Below, one piece after another: positions 23,301 to 33,892 of a stretch of DNA of 64,000 nt; positions within the stretch are counted from its first letter, which is position 1, and each line of letters starts with the position of its first letter. The notes below the pieces were generated by a model, which saw only the letters and a program-made list of their open reading frames with translations, was not told the origin of the DNA and did no database searches. The stretch is from Strigops habroptila (lineage: Eukaryota; Chordata; Aves; Psittaciformes; Psittacidae). The translations under genes and the position numbers were made by a program. Location of the stretch: contig NC_044288.2 in assembly GCF_004027225.2 (NCBI RefSeq), positions 5,197,719-5,261,718 of the forward strand, in the 5' to 3' direction.

Positions 23301-26300
23301 CCTGCCGGCAGACCTGGAGGTGGATAACCTGGGAGAACAGGCTGAGCCTTTCTCATGCACCTTTCTGCCTTTCCTGCAGTTAAAATACCAACCAGGAGGA
23401 CGTACATCGACCCTGACACTTGTGAAGACCCCATGCAGGCCGTGCACCTCTTTGCCAAAGAGCTGGATAACGCTAGTATTAAAATTGAGAGGATCATTGG
23501 GACAGGCAAGTTCCTTGCTGCATCTCCCAGGGCATCTCCTCATCCTCTGGCACCATCAGCACCTTTGCTCTTGTAGATGCTTGCAGCAGGGAGATGGGAG
23601 CGGGGCTCATGAGTGTGGTGTTCAGGAGCTTGATTTTGCATTCCTGTTTGTTTTTCTGAGGCACTAAGCGCAGGCAGGGAGTTTGGACCAGAAAGCATCA
23701 GCAATTATCTGCATCTGGGCGCTTTGACAGCAGCATGAAAACTATTTATAAATACGTGAACCTAATGATTTATTGATTTTCATCAACTTTGCTACCTGAA
23801 ACTTAAAAGCAAATTAAAATCCCCTCACTGGGCCCTAGAGCCTTACTCGCTAATGTGAGCCAGGACATGGGAAACATGATGATTCTTTGTCGTTTCTTTT
23901 CCTAAAGACAAATTCAGCTGCAGAAAAAGAGGTGGAGGAAGGGAAGAGGGAAGGGCTTTGCCCGCCAGCTTAAAGGACAGTGTTGAAGGGAGGAGAACAC
24001 TGAGGAGAAGAGGAGGTTATCTTTATAGCTGCTGAGTGGAGCAGCTGAGAGGAATCCCGCATCCCTTTCAGAAGCAAATTGGTGTTTGAGAGATCAAGAA
24101 AGAAAATTAGTCAGGAAGACATTTAAATGGAAGGAATTTGGGAGTGCATTTGTCTCGTGTCTGACCTAAAAAGTACCTGGCTTTTAAATCAGTAAAGCTT
24201 TTCATAGCTACACGTGTTTTGCTATAAAGCCAATATTGGCCTTTTATGTTATGAATTCGGTTATGTTATGTTATGAATAGCTCCAGTTGTTAGGTGCGTG
24301 GCGGTGCAGAGTGGGATGTTCTGCCTCACTGAATCATCATAGAGTCACAGCCTGGTTTGGGTTGGAAATGACCTCAAAGCTCATCTAGTTCCAACCCCCT
24401 GACACAGGCAGGGACACCTTCCACTAGAGCAGGTTGCTCCAAGCCCCTGTGTCCAACCTGGCCTTGAACACTGCCAGGGATGGGGCAGCCACAGCTTCTC
24501 TGGGCACCCTGTGCCAGCGCCTCAGCACCCTCACAGGGGAGAGCTTCTGCCTAAAGCTCATCTCAATCTCCCCTCTGGCAGGTTAAAGCCATTCCCCTTG
24601 GCCTGTCCCTACAGGTCCTTGTAAAAGGTCTCTCTTCAAAGACCACAGGAACCCTCTTGGCCCTGCCATGCTCCAGTCCATGAGAGGCAGACCCCATGTG
24701 TGCTGAGCCAGGAAGCAGAATAGGCCAGGCACAGGGAGCATGAGCTCAGTGGCTGGGGGTTAATCCTCTTTTCATAGAGTAAACCACAATATGCACTTGA
24801 GCAGAGGTGGAGAGCGTGGCTTAGAGGTGTAGGAAGAGGAAGAAGAAACTGCATTGCATTATCCCAGGTTTTTAGTATCACATGCTGATGCTAAACTTGT
24901 GTGAAGGGTTGTGTGTTCAGCAAAGGTGGGGGAAGATGTTAAAACAGGCTCTGTGGGGGAAACTTACAGCCACGCAGGGCTCCGGGCATTTGGGTTTATG
25001 GATTGGCAAATCCTCTGATGAATGATGGGGAAGTCTTGCTTGTCTACATAGCAAGACACATCACTCGTGCTACAGGAATGCACTTTATGGTTCCAAAGAA
25101 AGGAAAATATTCCCTAAAGGGAGCTGGCTTCCAAGAGGAGGACTGCTGCCCTTTGCTTTGTAGCAGGTATATATATAAGCTGTCTTTATAATGCATTGCA
25201 ACAGCTCAGTAAAACATCACCCTTACACAATGCTACCAAAAGAGGAAGCTGTGAAGTAAGGGAGCAGGTTGCTCATTCTTTCGTGGTCTGGAAATGGCAG
25301 AGGGAAGTGTGACAGCACATGATGGAGTGGTGTGAATGTGATTGCAGGGGCAGGCGTGGTGCTGGCTGCCGGGGACCTGGTACCATGGATGCTGTTAACC
25401 CGTCTCTCTGCTGTGCAGGAGAGTTTGGAGAGATCTGCCGGGGATGCCTGAAGCTGCCCAGCAAGCGGGAGCTGCCGGTGGCAATCCAGACCCTGCGGGC
25501 AGGGTGCTCGGAGAAGCAGCAGCGTTCCTTCCTGGCAGAGGCGTGCACCATGGGCCAGTTCGATCACTCCAATGTCATCCGCCTGGAGGGGGTCATCACC
25601 AGAGGTAAGGGGGGACATGGGCACAGCCCAAGCCACATGCAGTGGAGGAAGGCTCCTGTGCAGGCAGCGTGCTTAAGCTGTCACTTTGGAGCGATGACCT
25701 GGTGCAGTGCTGTTGGCTCTAGAAATGAGGGTTTTTCCTCATGTGTTCGCTATTTTAGCATTCTGCTGATTAATAAAATGCTCACAGCTAGATTAATACA
25801 TCCAAGGAGTGGGACTGGCTTAAGAGCAAAACTGTGCACTCTTAATAAAAGCAAATTGAAGTGAGATTCTGTCAGTAAAACAGATGATTCTGCTCCCGGC
25901 TCTTGTACGCGCTGGACTGCTCTGCGGATGCTGTAGTTAAATGGATATCCATGTAAATCCAAAGAAACGTGAGCAGCTGTGCTGATTTTAACTGGCCTTT
26001 TTATTAGGTAAGGAAGTATTGCTGTTCTGAGCCTTGGGCTGAGCTGGTTGCTTTTGCCTTTCACTGGGTAGTGCTGTTCTCCTTTGTGGTGTGGTTTAGT
26101 GTCCTGGTAAAAGGAGCATGCAGTGGGATCCCAGCTGGGAGAGACAGGAAAACCTCGGACCCACTGCTCATTGAAAACTATCTTGAGATGAAGTCCTTGT
26201 CTTCCTTAGCAGCCAGGCAGCCCAGGCTGACCATGCTGGATGTTAGCACCCAGGTTTCTAACACCTGCAGCGTCAGAACTGCCTGAGCTGTGGGCAGGAC

Positions 26301-29300
26301 TCATGCAGTGCTCCTCATCTGTCCATGCAGGGAGCACCATGATGATAGTGATGGAGTACATGGGGAATGGTGTGCTGGACTCTTTTCTCAGGGTGAGTGC
26401 TGTGGGAGCTGATGGTAACTGGGGACTGCCACCCTCCCAGGCTCTGCTGGGGAGGCCCCTTGATTTGGGCATTGCTCACCTTTGGCTTTTCCTCCTCTCT
26501 TTCTACAGAAACATGAGGGACAGTTCACGGCCACCCAGCTGGTTTGCATGCTGCAGGGGATTGCCTCTGGCATGAAGTACCTGGCGGAGATGGGTTACAT
26601 ACATAAAAACCTGGCTGCCCACAAAGTCCTCGTGAACAGCAGCCTGGCTTGCAAAATAACTGGTTTCAGACGGCCACAGGAGGATAAGATGGAGACCATC
26701 TTCTCCACCATGGTAAGCTGCATTTCCAAACTCGGTTGTCAACGTTCCCTGAAGGCAAAATGCTGTCAGAACAGCTGCAAAACCTCTGCAGAGGTGGATC
26801 TCGCTGGCTGTAATACATAGATATGGCCAGGAGTGCTTGGACAGAGGACAGAGGGCTTTGCAGCCTGCTCTGAATGTTGAATAAGGATAAAATCCAAAGC
26901 CAGCCAGCTTCCACAGGTGGAGTTAATAAGAAATACAGTAGTTCTACTCCAGAACCAGTATTTTTCCTAGACTCCTGTTTCCTTCCTCATGTATAAATGC
27001 TGGCTCTGCATCTTACCAGCTTCTTTCTCAGCTAGAAAACCAATACATTTAGCCAGAGAACTGTACGGAGCTGCCCTGCTCTGCTCTTCGCATCCTCTGG
27101 CCGCAGCCCTGCTGCATGTCTGCGTGAACTGGCAGAGGCGCTGGGCGGCTGGAGGCAGCCCTGGCAGCCTCAGGCTTCCTCCTGTCTGTTTTATCACTTG
27201 TAATGAAATTCATGGCTTTCAATTAAGAATTTAAGTCCTGCTTGATTCACACTTGTGCCTCGTCAGCGCTGCCAGGCAGTGCAGCTCCTGAGTGACTGTG
27301 TGAGCCCTTGAGCATAGAGCTGGGCAGGCACCCCATGGACCCCCAGACATGCAGCCCCTCGCTGGAGCCGGCTCTCCCTCCCTGCTTCTTTCACACCCCT
27401 CTTTTGAGGGTGCGTTAATGCATTTTGAACTGCAGAGCAGTAGGATGTATTTCATTTGGTAACAGCTGGAGCTGTTAGTGCCAGGCATTAACCAGTCATT
27501 AATATTTTAAAGAGCATCAATTGCTCAATCAAATGAGCACTTATTGTTTGCAGGGAGCGCTGGGCAGCGCTAAGGAGGCAGCAGCTGATGTGTGCTGCCT
27601 GCAGGGACCCCGTGCTTGTGTCCCAGTGCAGGGTATGGGTGGCCCAGGGGAAAAGCCTGTTGGGAGGGTTCAGCCCATGTTCCGACAGGAGCTGCAGCCG
27701 TTTGCCAGCTCTGAGCAGGCCAGTGGTGGAAAGAGTCCTGGGAAACTCTTCCAGCCATTATCACTAGTGCAGGGAGAGCACTGCTGTCCCAAAGAGTCCC
27801 TGCCATAGGTGCCCCCCCATGCTGGTCGTGGTGAATGTTGTCTGCAGAGCTGTAGCTTGTTGTCGTGAAGCTCTTTGGTGCTGTCATGCTGCTGGGTACA
27901 GAGCACCCGCTGGACGAGGGCGATGGAGAGCTCAGCAGGAGCCCTGGCTTCTCCCACCACGGTGCAGCAGGGCTGTGGCTTTGGGTCAAGGTCTGCCTGC
28001 TGTTAATTACAATTAGCTGTGGTCTGTAACCTGCTTCCACTAGAGCAACCAGAGGGCTTTGCAGACACCGAGACGGGGATTACTAATCACAGGAGAACAA
28101 ACCAGGGTGGAGGGACTGTGTGTTTGCACAGCACTGAAATGGTTTTCATTAAATATTAAGGTATAAAATGCCATCAGCTCTTCCCAGAGACATTTTCCTC
28201 TCTCATTAATATTTTAGGACTTGCATACAGTGGCATGGCTGTTTTCAAATAAACTGAGGCTAAAGTTTTCTGTTAGTACTAAATCTACACATGGCACATG
28301 GGCTTGCTCGGTGTCTGCCCTGTGATGCTGGGCAGGGCATGATGAAGAGCTGCATGTGGATGAGCTACATCCTGCTCATAATTTCTCCCCTTCTTCCTAT
28401 GCAGCGTGGGAAGAGCCTGGTGCTGTGGTCAGCCCCTGAAGCCATCCAGTATCACCACTTCAGTCCAGCCAGCGACGTGTGGAGCTTCGGCATTGTCATG
28501 TGGGAAGTCATGTCCTATGGCGAGAGACCCTACTGGGACATGTCCAACCAGGACGTGAGTCCCAGTGGTTGCATGATAGATGATGGTGTTGCCATCGCTG
28601 ATGGTGTGCAGGTGGCTCCGTGGGGTGTGGAGGAGCTGCTGCTGCTCCCAATGTGGTGTATGTGTGCCCCAGGGGTTTGCCTTCGATCTGGTCCCATCTC
28701 CTCACCTCCTGCTCCCTTGTGCACTGCAGGTGATGAAGGCTGTGGAGGACGGGTTCCGCCTGCCCGCCCCGGTGAACTGCCAGCCACCCCTGCACCAGCT
28801 CATGCTCGACTGCTGGCAGAAGGACCGCAGCCAGAGACCCAAGTTCTCGCACATCCACAACATCCTCAGCAAGTTGGTGCAGAGCCCGGAGCCCCCAAAG
28901 TGCCCCAGCTCCACGTGCACCAGGTGACCACGCTCTTGCTTTGCTGCCTGCTGTTCTCCTTTGCCTGCCAGGTCCCACCTCAGGCGTGCCATGTCCTCCG
29001 TCCTCACCACCCTGTTTTGTTGGCAGGTCCCACAGTACGTCCATCCCCCTCACTGAGCGAACCTTCTCAGCCTTCCCATCTTTCAGCTCCGTAGGCGAGT
29101 GGCTGGAAGCGATAGAAATGGGCAGGTACAAAGACAACTTCACTGCTGCGGGCTACTGCTACCTGGAATCGGTGGCCAGGATGACAGCCCAGTAAGTGAA
29201 CTGGTTTCATGGCTATCACCTTTTGTCGCTGGGTGCAGCAAAAGTGAGCTCTGCTTTGCAGTTAGTCAGGCATCACTAAACAAGTGGACAGGTCTTCCAA

Positions 29301-30101
29301 AACCTGTCTTTAAGAGCTCACTGGTGTGGGTTGGGCTGCATGTGTTGTGCATCTCAGTTGCTGGTTTTTGAAGCTGAGATTTAAACCTGGAGTTTACGAC
29401 TTTGGAGTTTGGAGAGAGACTTTGGACAAGGGCTTGTAGGGAGAGGGCAAAGGAGAATGATTTTAACCTGCCAGAGGGGAGATTGAGATGAGCTCTGAGG
29501 CAGAAGCTCTTCCCTGCGAGGGTGCTGAGGCGCTGGCACAGACTTTTCCCAGAGAAGCTGTGGCTGCCCCATCCCTGGCAGTGTTCAAGGCCAGGTTGGA
29601 CACAGGGGCTTGGAGCAACCTGCTCTAGTGGAAGGTGTCCCTGCCCGTGGCAGGGGGTTGGAGCTGGATGAGCTTTAAGCTCCCTTCCAACACAAACCGT
29701 TCTCTATTCTGATTTTAACCTCTCGTTTCTGACAAGAGTAGTGTTGCCTGTCCCTTCCTGAAAGCAGACTCGAATCTAACACAATTTACCAATTCTATGT
29801 TACACAGGCAGCACTGGGTGGCAGGGTTGGGAGCTATCTCATGCTTGGTGTGCTGCAGGCTTGTGTTATGCCTGGATTCTTGGGGCAACAGCTTGGGGCT
29901 TTCTTACTAAAACCTGCACTGCCCCTGCCTGGGAACTGTTGGCGTCGGAGCATTTTCAGGCTAAAGCTTGTTTTCCGTGGCTGCAGGGACATCCTCAGCC
30001 TGGGCATCACGCTGGCGGAGCACCAGAGCACCATCCTGAGCGGGATCCAGACGCTGCGGGCGCAGGTGATCCAGATGCATGGCCGAGGTGTTCAGGTGTG
30101 A
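11237..30101 (+). CDS. EPHA10: EPHA10, Eph receptor A10 (pseudokinase), exons from Cys-rich domain to stop; 5' part outside window
   Basis: Single-pass plasma-membrane receptor of the Eph family that binds ephrins but is expected to lack kinase activity. Fourteen exons join in frame: 11237-11392, 12095-12436, 18256-18380, 20242-20404, 21722-21830, 22060-22115, 23380-23505, 25419-25604, 26331-26392, 26509-26712, 28405-28554, 28730-28923, 29027-29191, 29987-30101. Numbering from the first split codon (717 residues): Cys-rich/EGF-like 1-52, FN3-1 about 53-166, FN3-2 about 167-262, transmembrane helix 273-297, juxtamembrane about 298-355, kinase-like domain about 356-620, SAM about 640-705, C-terminal PDZ-type GVQV. 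Catalytic residues are lost: beta-3 VAIK reads VAIQ (Q383), HRD reads HKN (474-476), DFG reads TGF (493-495). This pattern, the exon sizes and the C-terminus identify EPHA10 rather than a catalytic Eph. The ligand-binding and signal-peptide exons are not in the window, so the product here is partial at the 5' end only because of the window edge. Confidence 0.95.
12095..12436 (+). CDS. EPHA10: EPHA10 exon: first fibronectin type III domain
   Basis: 342 nt between CCAG and GTAGGG. It begins [12 protein letters not shown], the typical Eph FN3-1 opening, and holds the core Trp in LVLEW, the [12 protein letters not shown] strand and the [14 protein letters not shown] strand. The sequence is strikingly GC-rich at third positions compared with neighbouring exons. 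Two potential N-glycosylation sequons (NYT, NVS) fall near its end. Confidence 0.95.
12477..12665 (+). mobile_element. CR1 LINE 3' fragment near EPHA10 donor
   Basis: GGAGTTCTTCCCTGTGAGGG, GTGCCCAGAGAAGTGG, CACTGGCAGTGTTCAACGCC and so on. Begins about 40 bp after the FN3-1 exon donor. It lacks the ATTCTATG tail. Confidence 0.85.
13072..13248 (-). mobile_element. CR1 LINE fragment lacking its 3' tail
   Basis: CAACCTGGCCTTGAACACTG through CCTCTGGCAGGTTAAAGCCA and CCTTGTCCTGTCCCC, reversed. The part corresponding to the 3' end of the element is missing. Confidence 0.9.
18079..18172 (+). mobile_element. CR1 LINE 3' fragment
   Basis: CCCCATCCCTGGCAGTGTTC, TGGAGCAACCTGGTCTAGTG and GGAAGGTGTCCCTGCA. 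It ends 83 bp before an EPHA10 exon. Confidence 0.85.
18256..18380 (+). CDS. EPHA10: EPHA10 exon: start of second FN3 domain
   Basis: 125 nt, the standard size of this Eph exon, with TTTTTCAG before it and GTAGGC after it. It encodes [15 protein letters not shown], then ISLSWQEP with the core FN3 Trp and the EYEVKYYEK strand. It leaves in phase 0. Confidence 0.95.
20242..20404 (+). CDS. EPHA10: EPHA10 exon: end of second FN3 domain
   Basis: 163 nt, again the standard Eph size, between TTTCACAG and GTAAGT. It encodes [12 protein letters not shown], the [20 protein letters not shown]3 strand and [11 protein letters not shown]. It leaves with one base, which pairs with TG of the next exon to make Leu. 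Confidence 0.95.
21722..21830 (+). CDS. EPHA10: EPHA10 exon: transmembrane segment
   Basis: 109 nt between CCCGCAG and GTGAGC. After TVASSEQNP comes an uninterrupted 25-residue hydrophobic helix (fragment residues 273-297) followed by a stop-transfer pair of Arg. This fixes the type I topology: FN3 domains outside, kinase-like and SAM domains in the cytosol. Confidence 0.95.
22060..22115 (+). CDS. EPHA10: EPHA10 exon: proximal juxtamembrane
   Basis: 56 nt between ATTGCAG and GTAAGT. It encodes [18 protein letters not shown], the short acidic juxtamembrane piece seen in all Eph receptors (EELYFH ahead of FKIPTRRTY in the next exon). Confidence 0.92.
22634..22930 (-). mobile_element. CR1 LINE 3' fragment
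   Basis: Near 300-bp reversed copy from the CATAGCATCACAGACTGG tail to GCCATTCCCCCTTGTCCTGT and beyond; a well preserved copy. Confidence 0.93.
23380..23505 (+). CDS. EPHA10: EPHA10 exon: juxtamembrane and start of kinase-like domain; GC splice donor
   Basis: 126 nt. It encodes [18 protein letters not shown] and then the helix [10 protein letters not shown] and [12 protein letters not shown]. The Eph juxtamembrane pair of tyrosines (TYIDP...TYEDP) is reduced to one here: the second reads TCEDP. The exon must end at ACAG because only that position keeps frame into GEFGEI of the next exon. The intron therefore begins GCAAGT, a GC-AG donor. The nearest downstream GT would break the frame. Confidence 0.92.
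24338..24630 (-). mobile_element. CR1 LINE 3' fragment
   Basis: Reversed copy from the CATCATAGAGTCACAGCCTG tail to CATTCCCCTTGGCCTGTCCC. It has the same extent as the copy at 22634. Confidence 0.93.
25419..25604 (+). CDS. EPHA10: EPHA10 exon: kinase-like N-lobe, beta-3 Lys replaced
   Basis: 186 nt between GTGCAG and GTAAGG. The glycine loop GTGEFGEI is preserved across the junction, but the ATP-anchoring Lys of VAIK is Gln (VAIQ, codon CAG at 25487-25489). The alphaC region [21 protein letters not shown] follows the Eph pattern with its Glu retained. Confidence 0.95.
26331..26392 (+). CDS. EPHA10: EPHA10 exon: kinase hinge
   Basis: 62 nt between ATGCAG and GTGAGT. It encodes [21 protein letters not shown], matching the hinge of Eph kinases (MIVMEYMENGSLD type). 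It leaves in phase 0. Confidence 0.94.
26509..26712 (+). CDS. EPHA10: EPHA10 exon: degenerate catalytic loop and DFG segment
   Basis: 204 nt, 68 codons, between CTACAG and GTAAGC. The catalytic loop HRDLAARN is replaced by HKNLAAHK (His-Lys-Asn at 26602-26610), removing the catalytic Asp and the metal-binding Asn. DFG is replaced by TGF (26659-26667), removing the Mg-binding Asp. The activation-loop Tyr of other Eph kinases is Phe (ETIFSTM). No frameshift or stop occurs, so this is constrained pseudokinase coding sequence and not decay. Confidence 0.96.
28405..28554 (+). CDS. EPHA10: EPHA10 exon: APE motif and C-lobe
   Basis: 150 nt, phase 0 at both ends. It encodes LWSAPEAIQ with APE intact, then [20 protein letters not shown] with the structural Asp and Trp of the C-lobe intact. 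The Arg that usually precedes W(T/S)APE is Leu. Confidence 0.96.
28730..28923 (+). CDS. EPHA10: EPHA10 exon: end of kinase-like C-lobe
   Basis: 194 nt between CTGCAG and GTGACC. It encodes [33 protein letters not shown] with the conserved CW and RP of the C-lobe, then [10 protein letters not shown]. The next intron is only 103 bp. Confidence 0.95.
29027..29191 (+). CDS. EPHA10: EPHA10 exon: linker and SAM domain start
   Basis: 165 nt between TTGGCAG and GTAAGT. It encodes a Ser/Thr-rich linker, then [20 protein letters not shown], the beginning of the Eph SAM domain, and ends ARMTAQ. Confidence 0.95.
29405..29712 (+). mobile_element. CR1 LINE 3' fragment in last EPHA10 intron
   Basis: From GACTTTGGACAAGGGCTTGT through TTTAACCTGCCAGAGGGGAG to AACCGTTCTCTATTCTGATT. 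About 270 bp before the terminal exon. Confidence 0.92.
29987..30101 (+). CDS. EPHA10: EPHA10 terminal coding exon: SAM end and PDZ-type tail
   Basis: 115 nt from CTGCAG to the TGA at 30099-30101. It encodes [13 protein letters not shown], the helix [17 protein letters not shown] and the C-terminus RGVQV. The ending matches mammalian EPHA10 (…GQGVQV in my memory of the family) and gives a class II-like PDZ-binding end. Confidence 0.95.
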
Positions 30102-32649
30102 AGCGGAGCCCTGCGGTGGTGCAGAGCACTGACCCGGGAGCAGGCAGCTGCCCGGCCCCACACCGGACCAGAGGTGGGATGTAGGAATCACTGAGCTGCT
30201 GCCAAACCAGTCATTCCACGTGGCAAGAGAGCAGGGTGTCAGGAAGCCAAGGATTCCCGGGATGCGTGCCTCGGTGGATGTGGCTCTCCCTAGCACTGTT
30301 TTGTGTGATGAGTCAAACTGATGATGCCATTTCATATGGTGATTGGGTTAACAGGGTGGACGGACGTTTGTGCACTGTCTTAATCCAGAGCTGACAGCGT
30401 TTTCATACCTAGCATCCTACTGGTGAGATCCATGGGTATTTTTATACAAGCTGACATGTTCAGGCAACCCCACAAGGAGCTTTTTATTGCTTTTATTTAT
30501 AGAGACCGGAGCACAGCTCCCACCCAGCGCCCAACTTCTGGAAGGTGACTTTTCCCATCTGCTGTGCTGAAGGAAACTCTTTCCCAGCCACCCCCCTTCT
30601 GCTCTGAGTTACTTCCCTGCATCTTGACGCCACAGTTGGTGAACAAAACCAAAATACTCTCCACTAAAGTGCAGAGCAAACGGTGCTGAATGTTTCTAAG
30701 GCTCTCTTGACAAGATAATTTCAGGGGAAGAAATGAAAAGCTTTGATGAGGAGAGCCATAACCAAGAGAGGTCAAGCAGTGGAGCCCTTGGGCTGCTCTG
30801 CTGATGCTCTCAGCCTTTTGTGCAGGTCCCAGTCCCTTGTTTTACTGCTGGAGCCCAGCAGTGGGCTGGGAACTTACAGACCAGAGCAGCAGCAGGCAGC
30901 ATGCCTGCTGTGTTATGAATAGCACTAATTCAACCCACAGCAGCAGCAGGAGCCTCCTGATTCAGCCAGAAATGGGATAGAAACCCAGGAATTGGTTTGG
31001 GGTCAGAGAGACATCAGGCAAGGCTGTGCTTTGGGGGGGGATGCTTCCCATGTCCTCACTGAAGTGTACCCCTGGCCACTGGAAGGGCCACCTTAGCTGT
31101 GGTGAGTGCTTTTCCCTTCCTCCTCCAGTTGCCCCATGCCTGGCCGGGAGCAAGGAATGCCTGGCTCTGCTGTGCCAGGGCATTGATCTTCCACCTCAAA
31201 TTAATGGCTGGGCAGAGGTCCAGCCCACAGCACTCCCCACAGCACCCACAGTCTCTGCAGTGGCGTGCACCCCAGGTCTCTGGGTATCCCTCTGTTTGCT
31301 GGAGGGACCACACACCCCAGCTGGGTGCTGGGGCTTGGGCAGAACTGATCCTTGCATCCGTGGGATCCCTGGAATCCTGCTGTGCAATCCAGGCAAACCA
31401 GGGCACATCAGCACTTTACTTGTTGCAGCAGGAGCGCAGTACTGCCTGCCTTGCACGCTGGCAGTTCCCACTGCTGCAGGCCTGATCCCTGACAGAAGAC
31501 ATAAATAGCATCTACTTAATAATACAAGTTTCCTTGAAGTTGGTTAATTAAATGGGTCTTTCTTTGCAGCCTTGTACGGAGTTTTGTAGGCCTTTTATTG
31601 CCATCTGTAAGTATTGCAAGTGAATTATTGATGATGAAAGGCAAAGATTTACAAAGGGAATGAAAGCTGTGAGAGATGTTCACAGTGTGGTTGGAAATCT
31701 GTTGGAGTCGGATCCTCCTATTAGCCTGCTCTGAGAGGATGAGTTGCTAAATGGTGGTTGAGAGAAAGGCCTTAAGTGTTGGCACAGACGTCTTTGTTCC
31801 TTCCTGGTCAAGCAGAGCAGCATGACCATAGGCACTGGTGGCAGTGGTAAACAAGCTCTCTCCTTCCTGCCCCCTCTGCACTTTAAACAATATTCCCCAG
31901 TGTCACTTGGTTGGTTTTATAGCAGAAATAACTTGTCTTTAAGTTTGGCCCTTGCCTGGTCTGGTTGGTCACTCACCATCCCGCTGTTTCACACCCAGAA
32001 GAGTAATAATGGTGAACTGAAACCTTCATTTGGTAGAAATGCCAGATCCCAAGGATCAAGTGCAATTTGTATGCTCTTTATGTTTACATTTTATCAATAG
32101 AGAAAGTATATTATAGTTCTCTAGGCAGGGAGCTGAACCAACTTGATTCTGGATCCTCTCCCCCGTCTCCCTGCTCTGGTCCCGTCCGTTGGGATTTCCA
32201 GCAGCCTCCTGTGTCAGGATGCAGGGAGCCGTGTTGGGACATCATTGCTAGATAGGCTTGCTCCATGAAAGCTCCATGCAGCTGCTTTCAGGAAGGCCCA
32301 GGGCTTTGTGACAAGGTGACAGAGTGCCTCAGCGTTTGGGAAATGGACTTTGCTGTGAGCAAACCCCCGAGCACAGACCAAAGTTACGGGTGAGAGGAGG
32401 CACATCCTGCTCTCAGACCTGCTCCTTAGTCCCTCTGAGCATTGCCTGGCTGGAGGGAGAAACCTTAGCACAGCTTATCTAAACTCATGGCTGTTTCTCT
32501 GGGGCTACAGGGACCGGTGGCTTCCCAGGAGCCATGGGTCCCTTGGGAAGCTGCTGTGGCCATGCAGGCAGGGGTTCCTGCTCTCCTAAGGGAGCTGAGC
32601 TCTGCATGGGGCTGGCAGCCCCACAGCTTCCCAGGCCATTTGCTTGTGT

Positions 32650-32706
32650 AGAATCATAGAATAGTTTGGGTTGGCAAGGACCTTAAGATCATCCAGTTCC
32701 AACCCC
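32650..32706 (-). mobile_element. CR1 fragment, tail end only
   Basis: AGAATCATAGAATAGTTTGG, then GTTGGCAAGGACCTTAAGAT and CATCCAGTTCCAACCCC. The match stops after about 60 bp. Confidence 0.75.
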
Positions 32707-33892
32707 ATCATGTGGTTGTACAATACTAGAATAATCCAAGCAAAAAAGAGACCATCTTTCAATCATTTCTTTAGCGTTTCCCCCACTGAATTAGGCTCCC
32801 TCTGTTCTCTAGCACAATCAGAACTGAAGGGGTAATTTCTTTGTCTGTGTCTCTCTAGCTGTTCCCAAAAGGAATTCAGTGTTTAATTACTTTTCTGACT
32901 TACTCTGCTGGGAGACTTGGATGTGGCATTTCAGAAAGCTGGTTCTGTGGATGGGACCGTGCTCTAACTCAGCAGAAACAAGAGGTAGTTGCTTTGCTGG
33001 CCTCTCCTTTAAGAAAGAAAAGGAAAAGCACATAATGAAAGTCTGCTTTCTAGCCTAGCTTGTTGCAGCAATAAACACTTTTAATTGAGCTCCTCGTCAA
33101 CACTGGAGATAATAAAATGAGCAGATTAAGCTGTAGATTGTTGTTATGATTTTAAAATTAACTTGGAGCCTCTCAGCACCTCTCTTTGGGGAAGCATTCA
33201 ATGCCTTATAATTAAATTAATTAGCAACACTGTTTTGAAGCTGCCTGACCAAGACAAATGCCTCAAAATGAGTTTGGTCTCTTTGGCCATCCAGCCTCTG
33301 ATGTGCTTCCCTTGGTGTGGGGAAGCCCTGATAACATCGGTGCTACTAAGGGTTCAGGGCAGGCTGACCACACTTGCCTTCTCTGCAGCAGCATTAGTGT
33401 TAATGGGCTTGTTCAGAGAAGAAAAGAGAGTAATGAGTATTCTGTGATCTGTGGGCTTTGCTGGAGCTGATAAATGCAGTTACATGACGATATGATTTTA
33501 GATGTTCAGGCAGAGTGGAGGCCAGTTGTGAATTAGAGGAGCAGAGCAAACGTGTGTGTCTAAGCTCATGTGTGGACAGGACCATGGGCTGTTCTTGCAC
33601 GGGATGCAATCCTGATCCCAGCAATGTCCCGTTGGCTGTTGGTGCCTTGGACTGTAAAGCAGGATGCAGTTCCCATCATGTGCCCTCTGGAAGAGCAGTG
33701 CAGCGGCTGTGCTGTCAGCAGCCAAAGGCTGGGTGCTTTTGGAGGGGCAGCAACACGGACCTGGCATCCAGCCTCGTGTCACCAGCGTTTGGGAGGTTGG
33801 ACATTGCTCTTTGCTGCCCTGATGCGGTAGCAGGAAACCTCCTGTTTCTGGGCTTTGCTTGATATTCCCCGTGGGAACGTCTCCATTAGATG

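Noticed and set aside
28291..29094. 267-codon continuous frame across EPHA10 exons and introns
   Set aside because: Only the part 28405-28554 is real coding sequence in this frame; the rest is readthrough of introns, and downstream exons use other frames.
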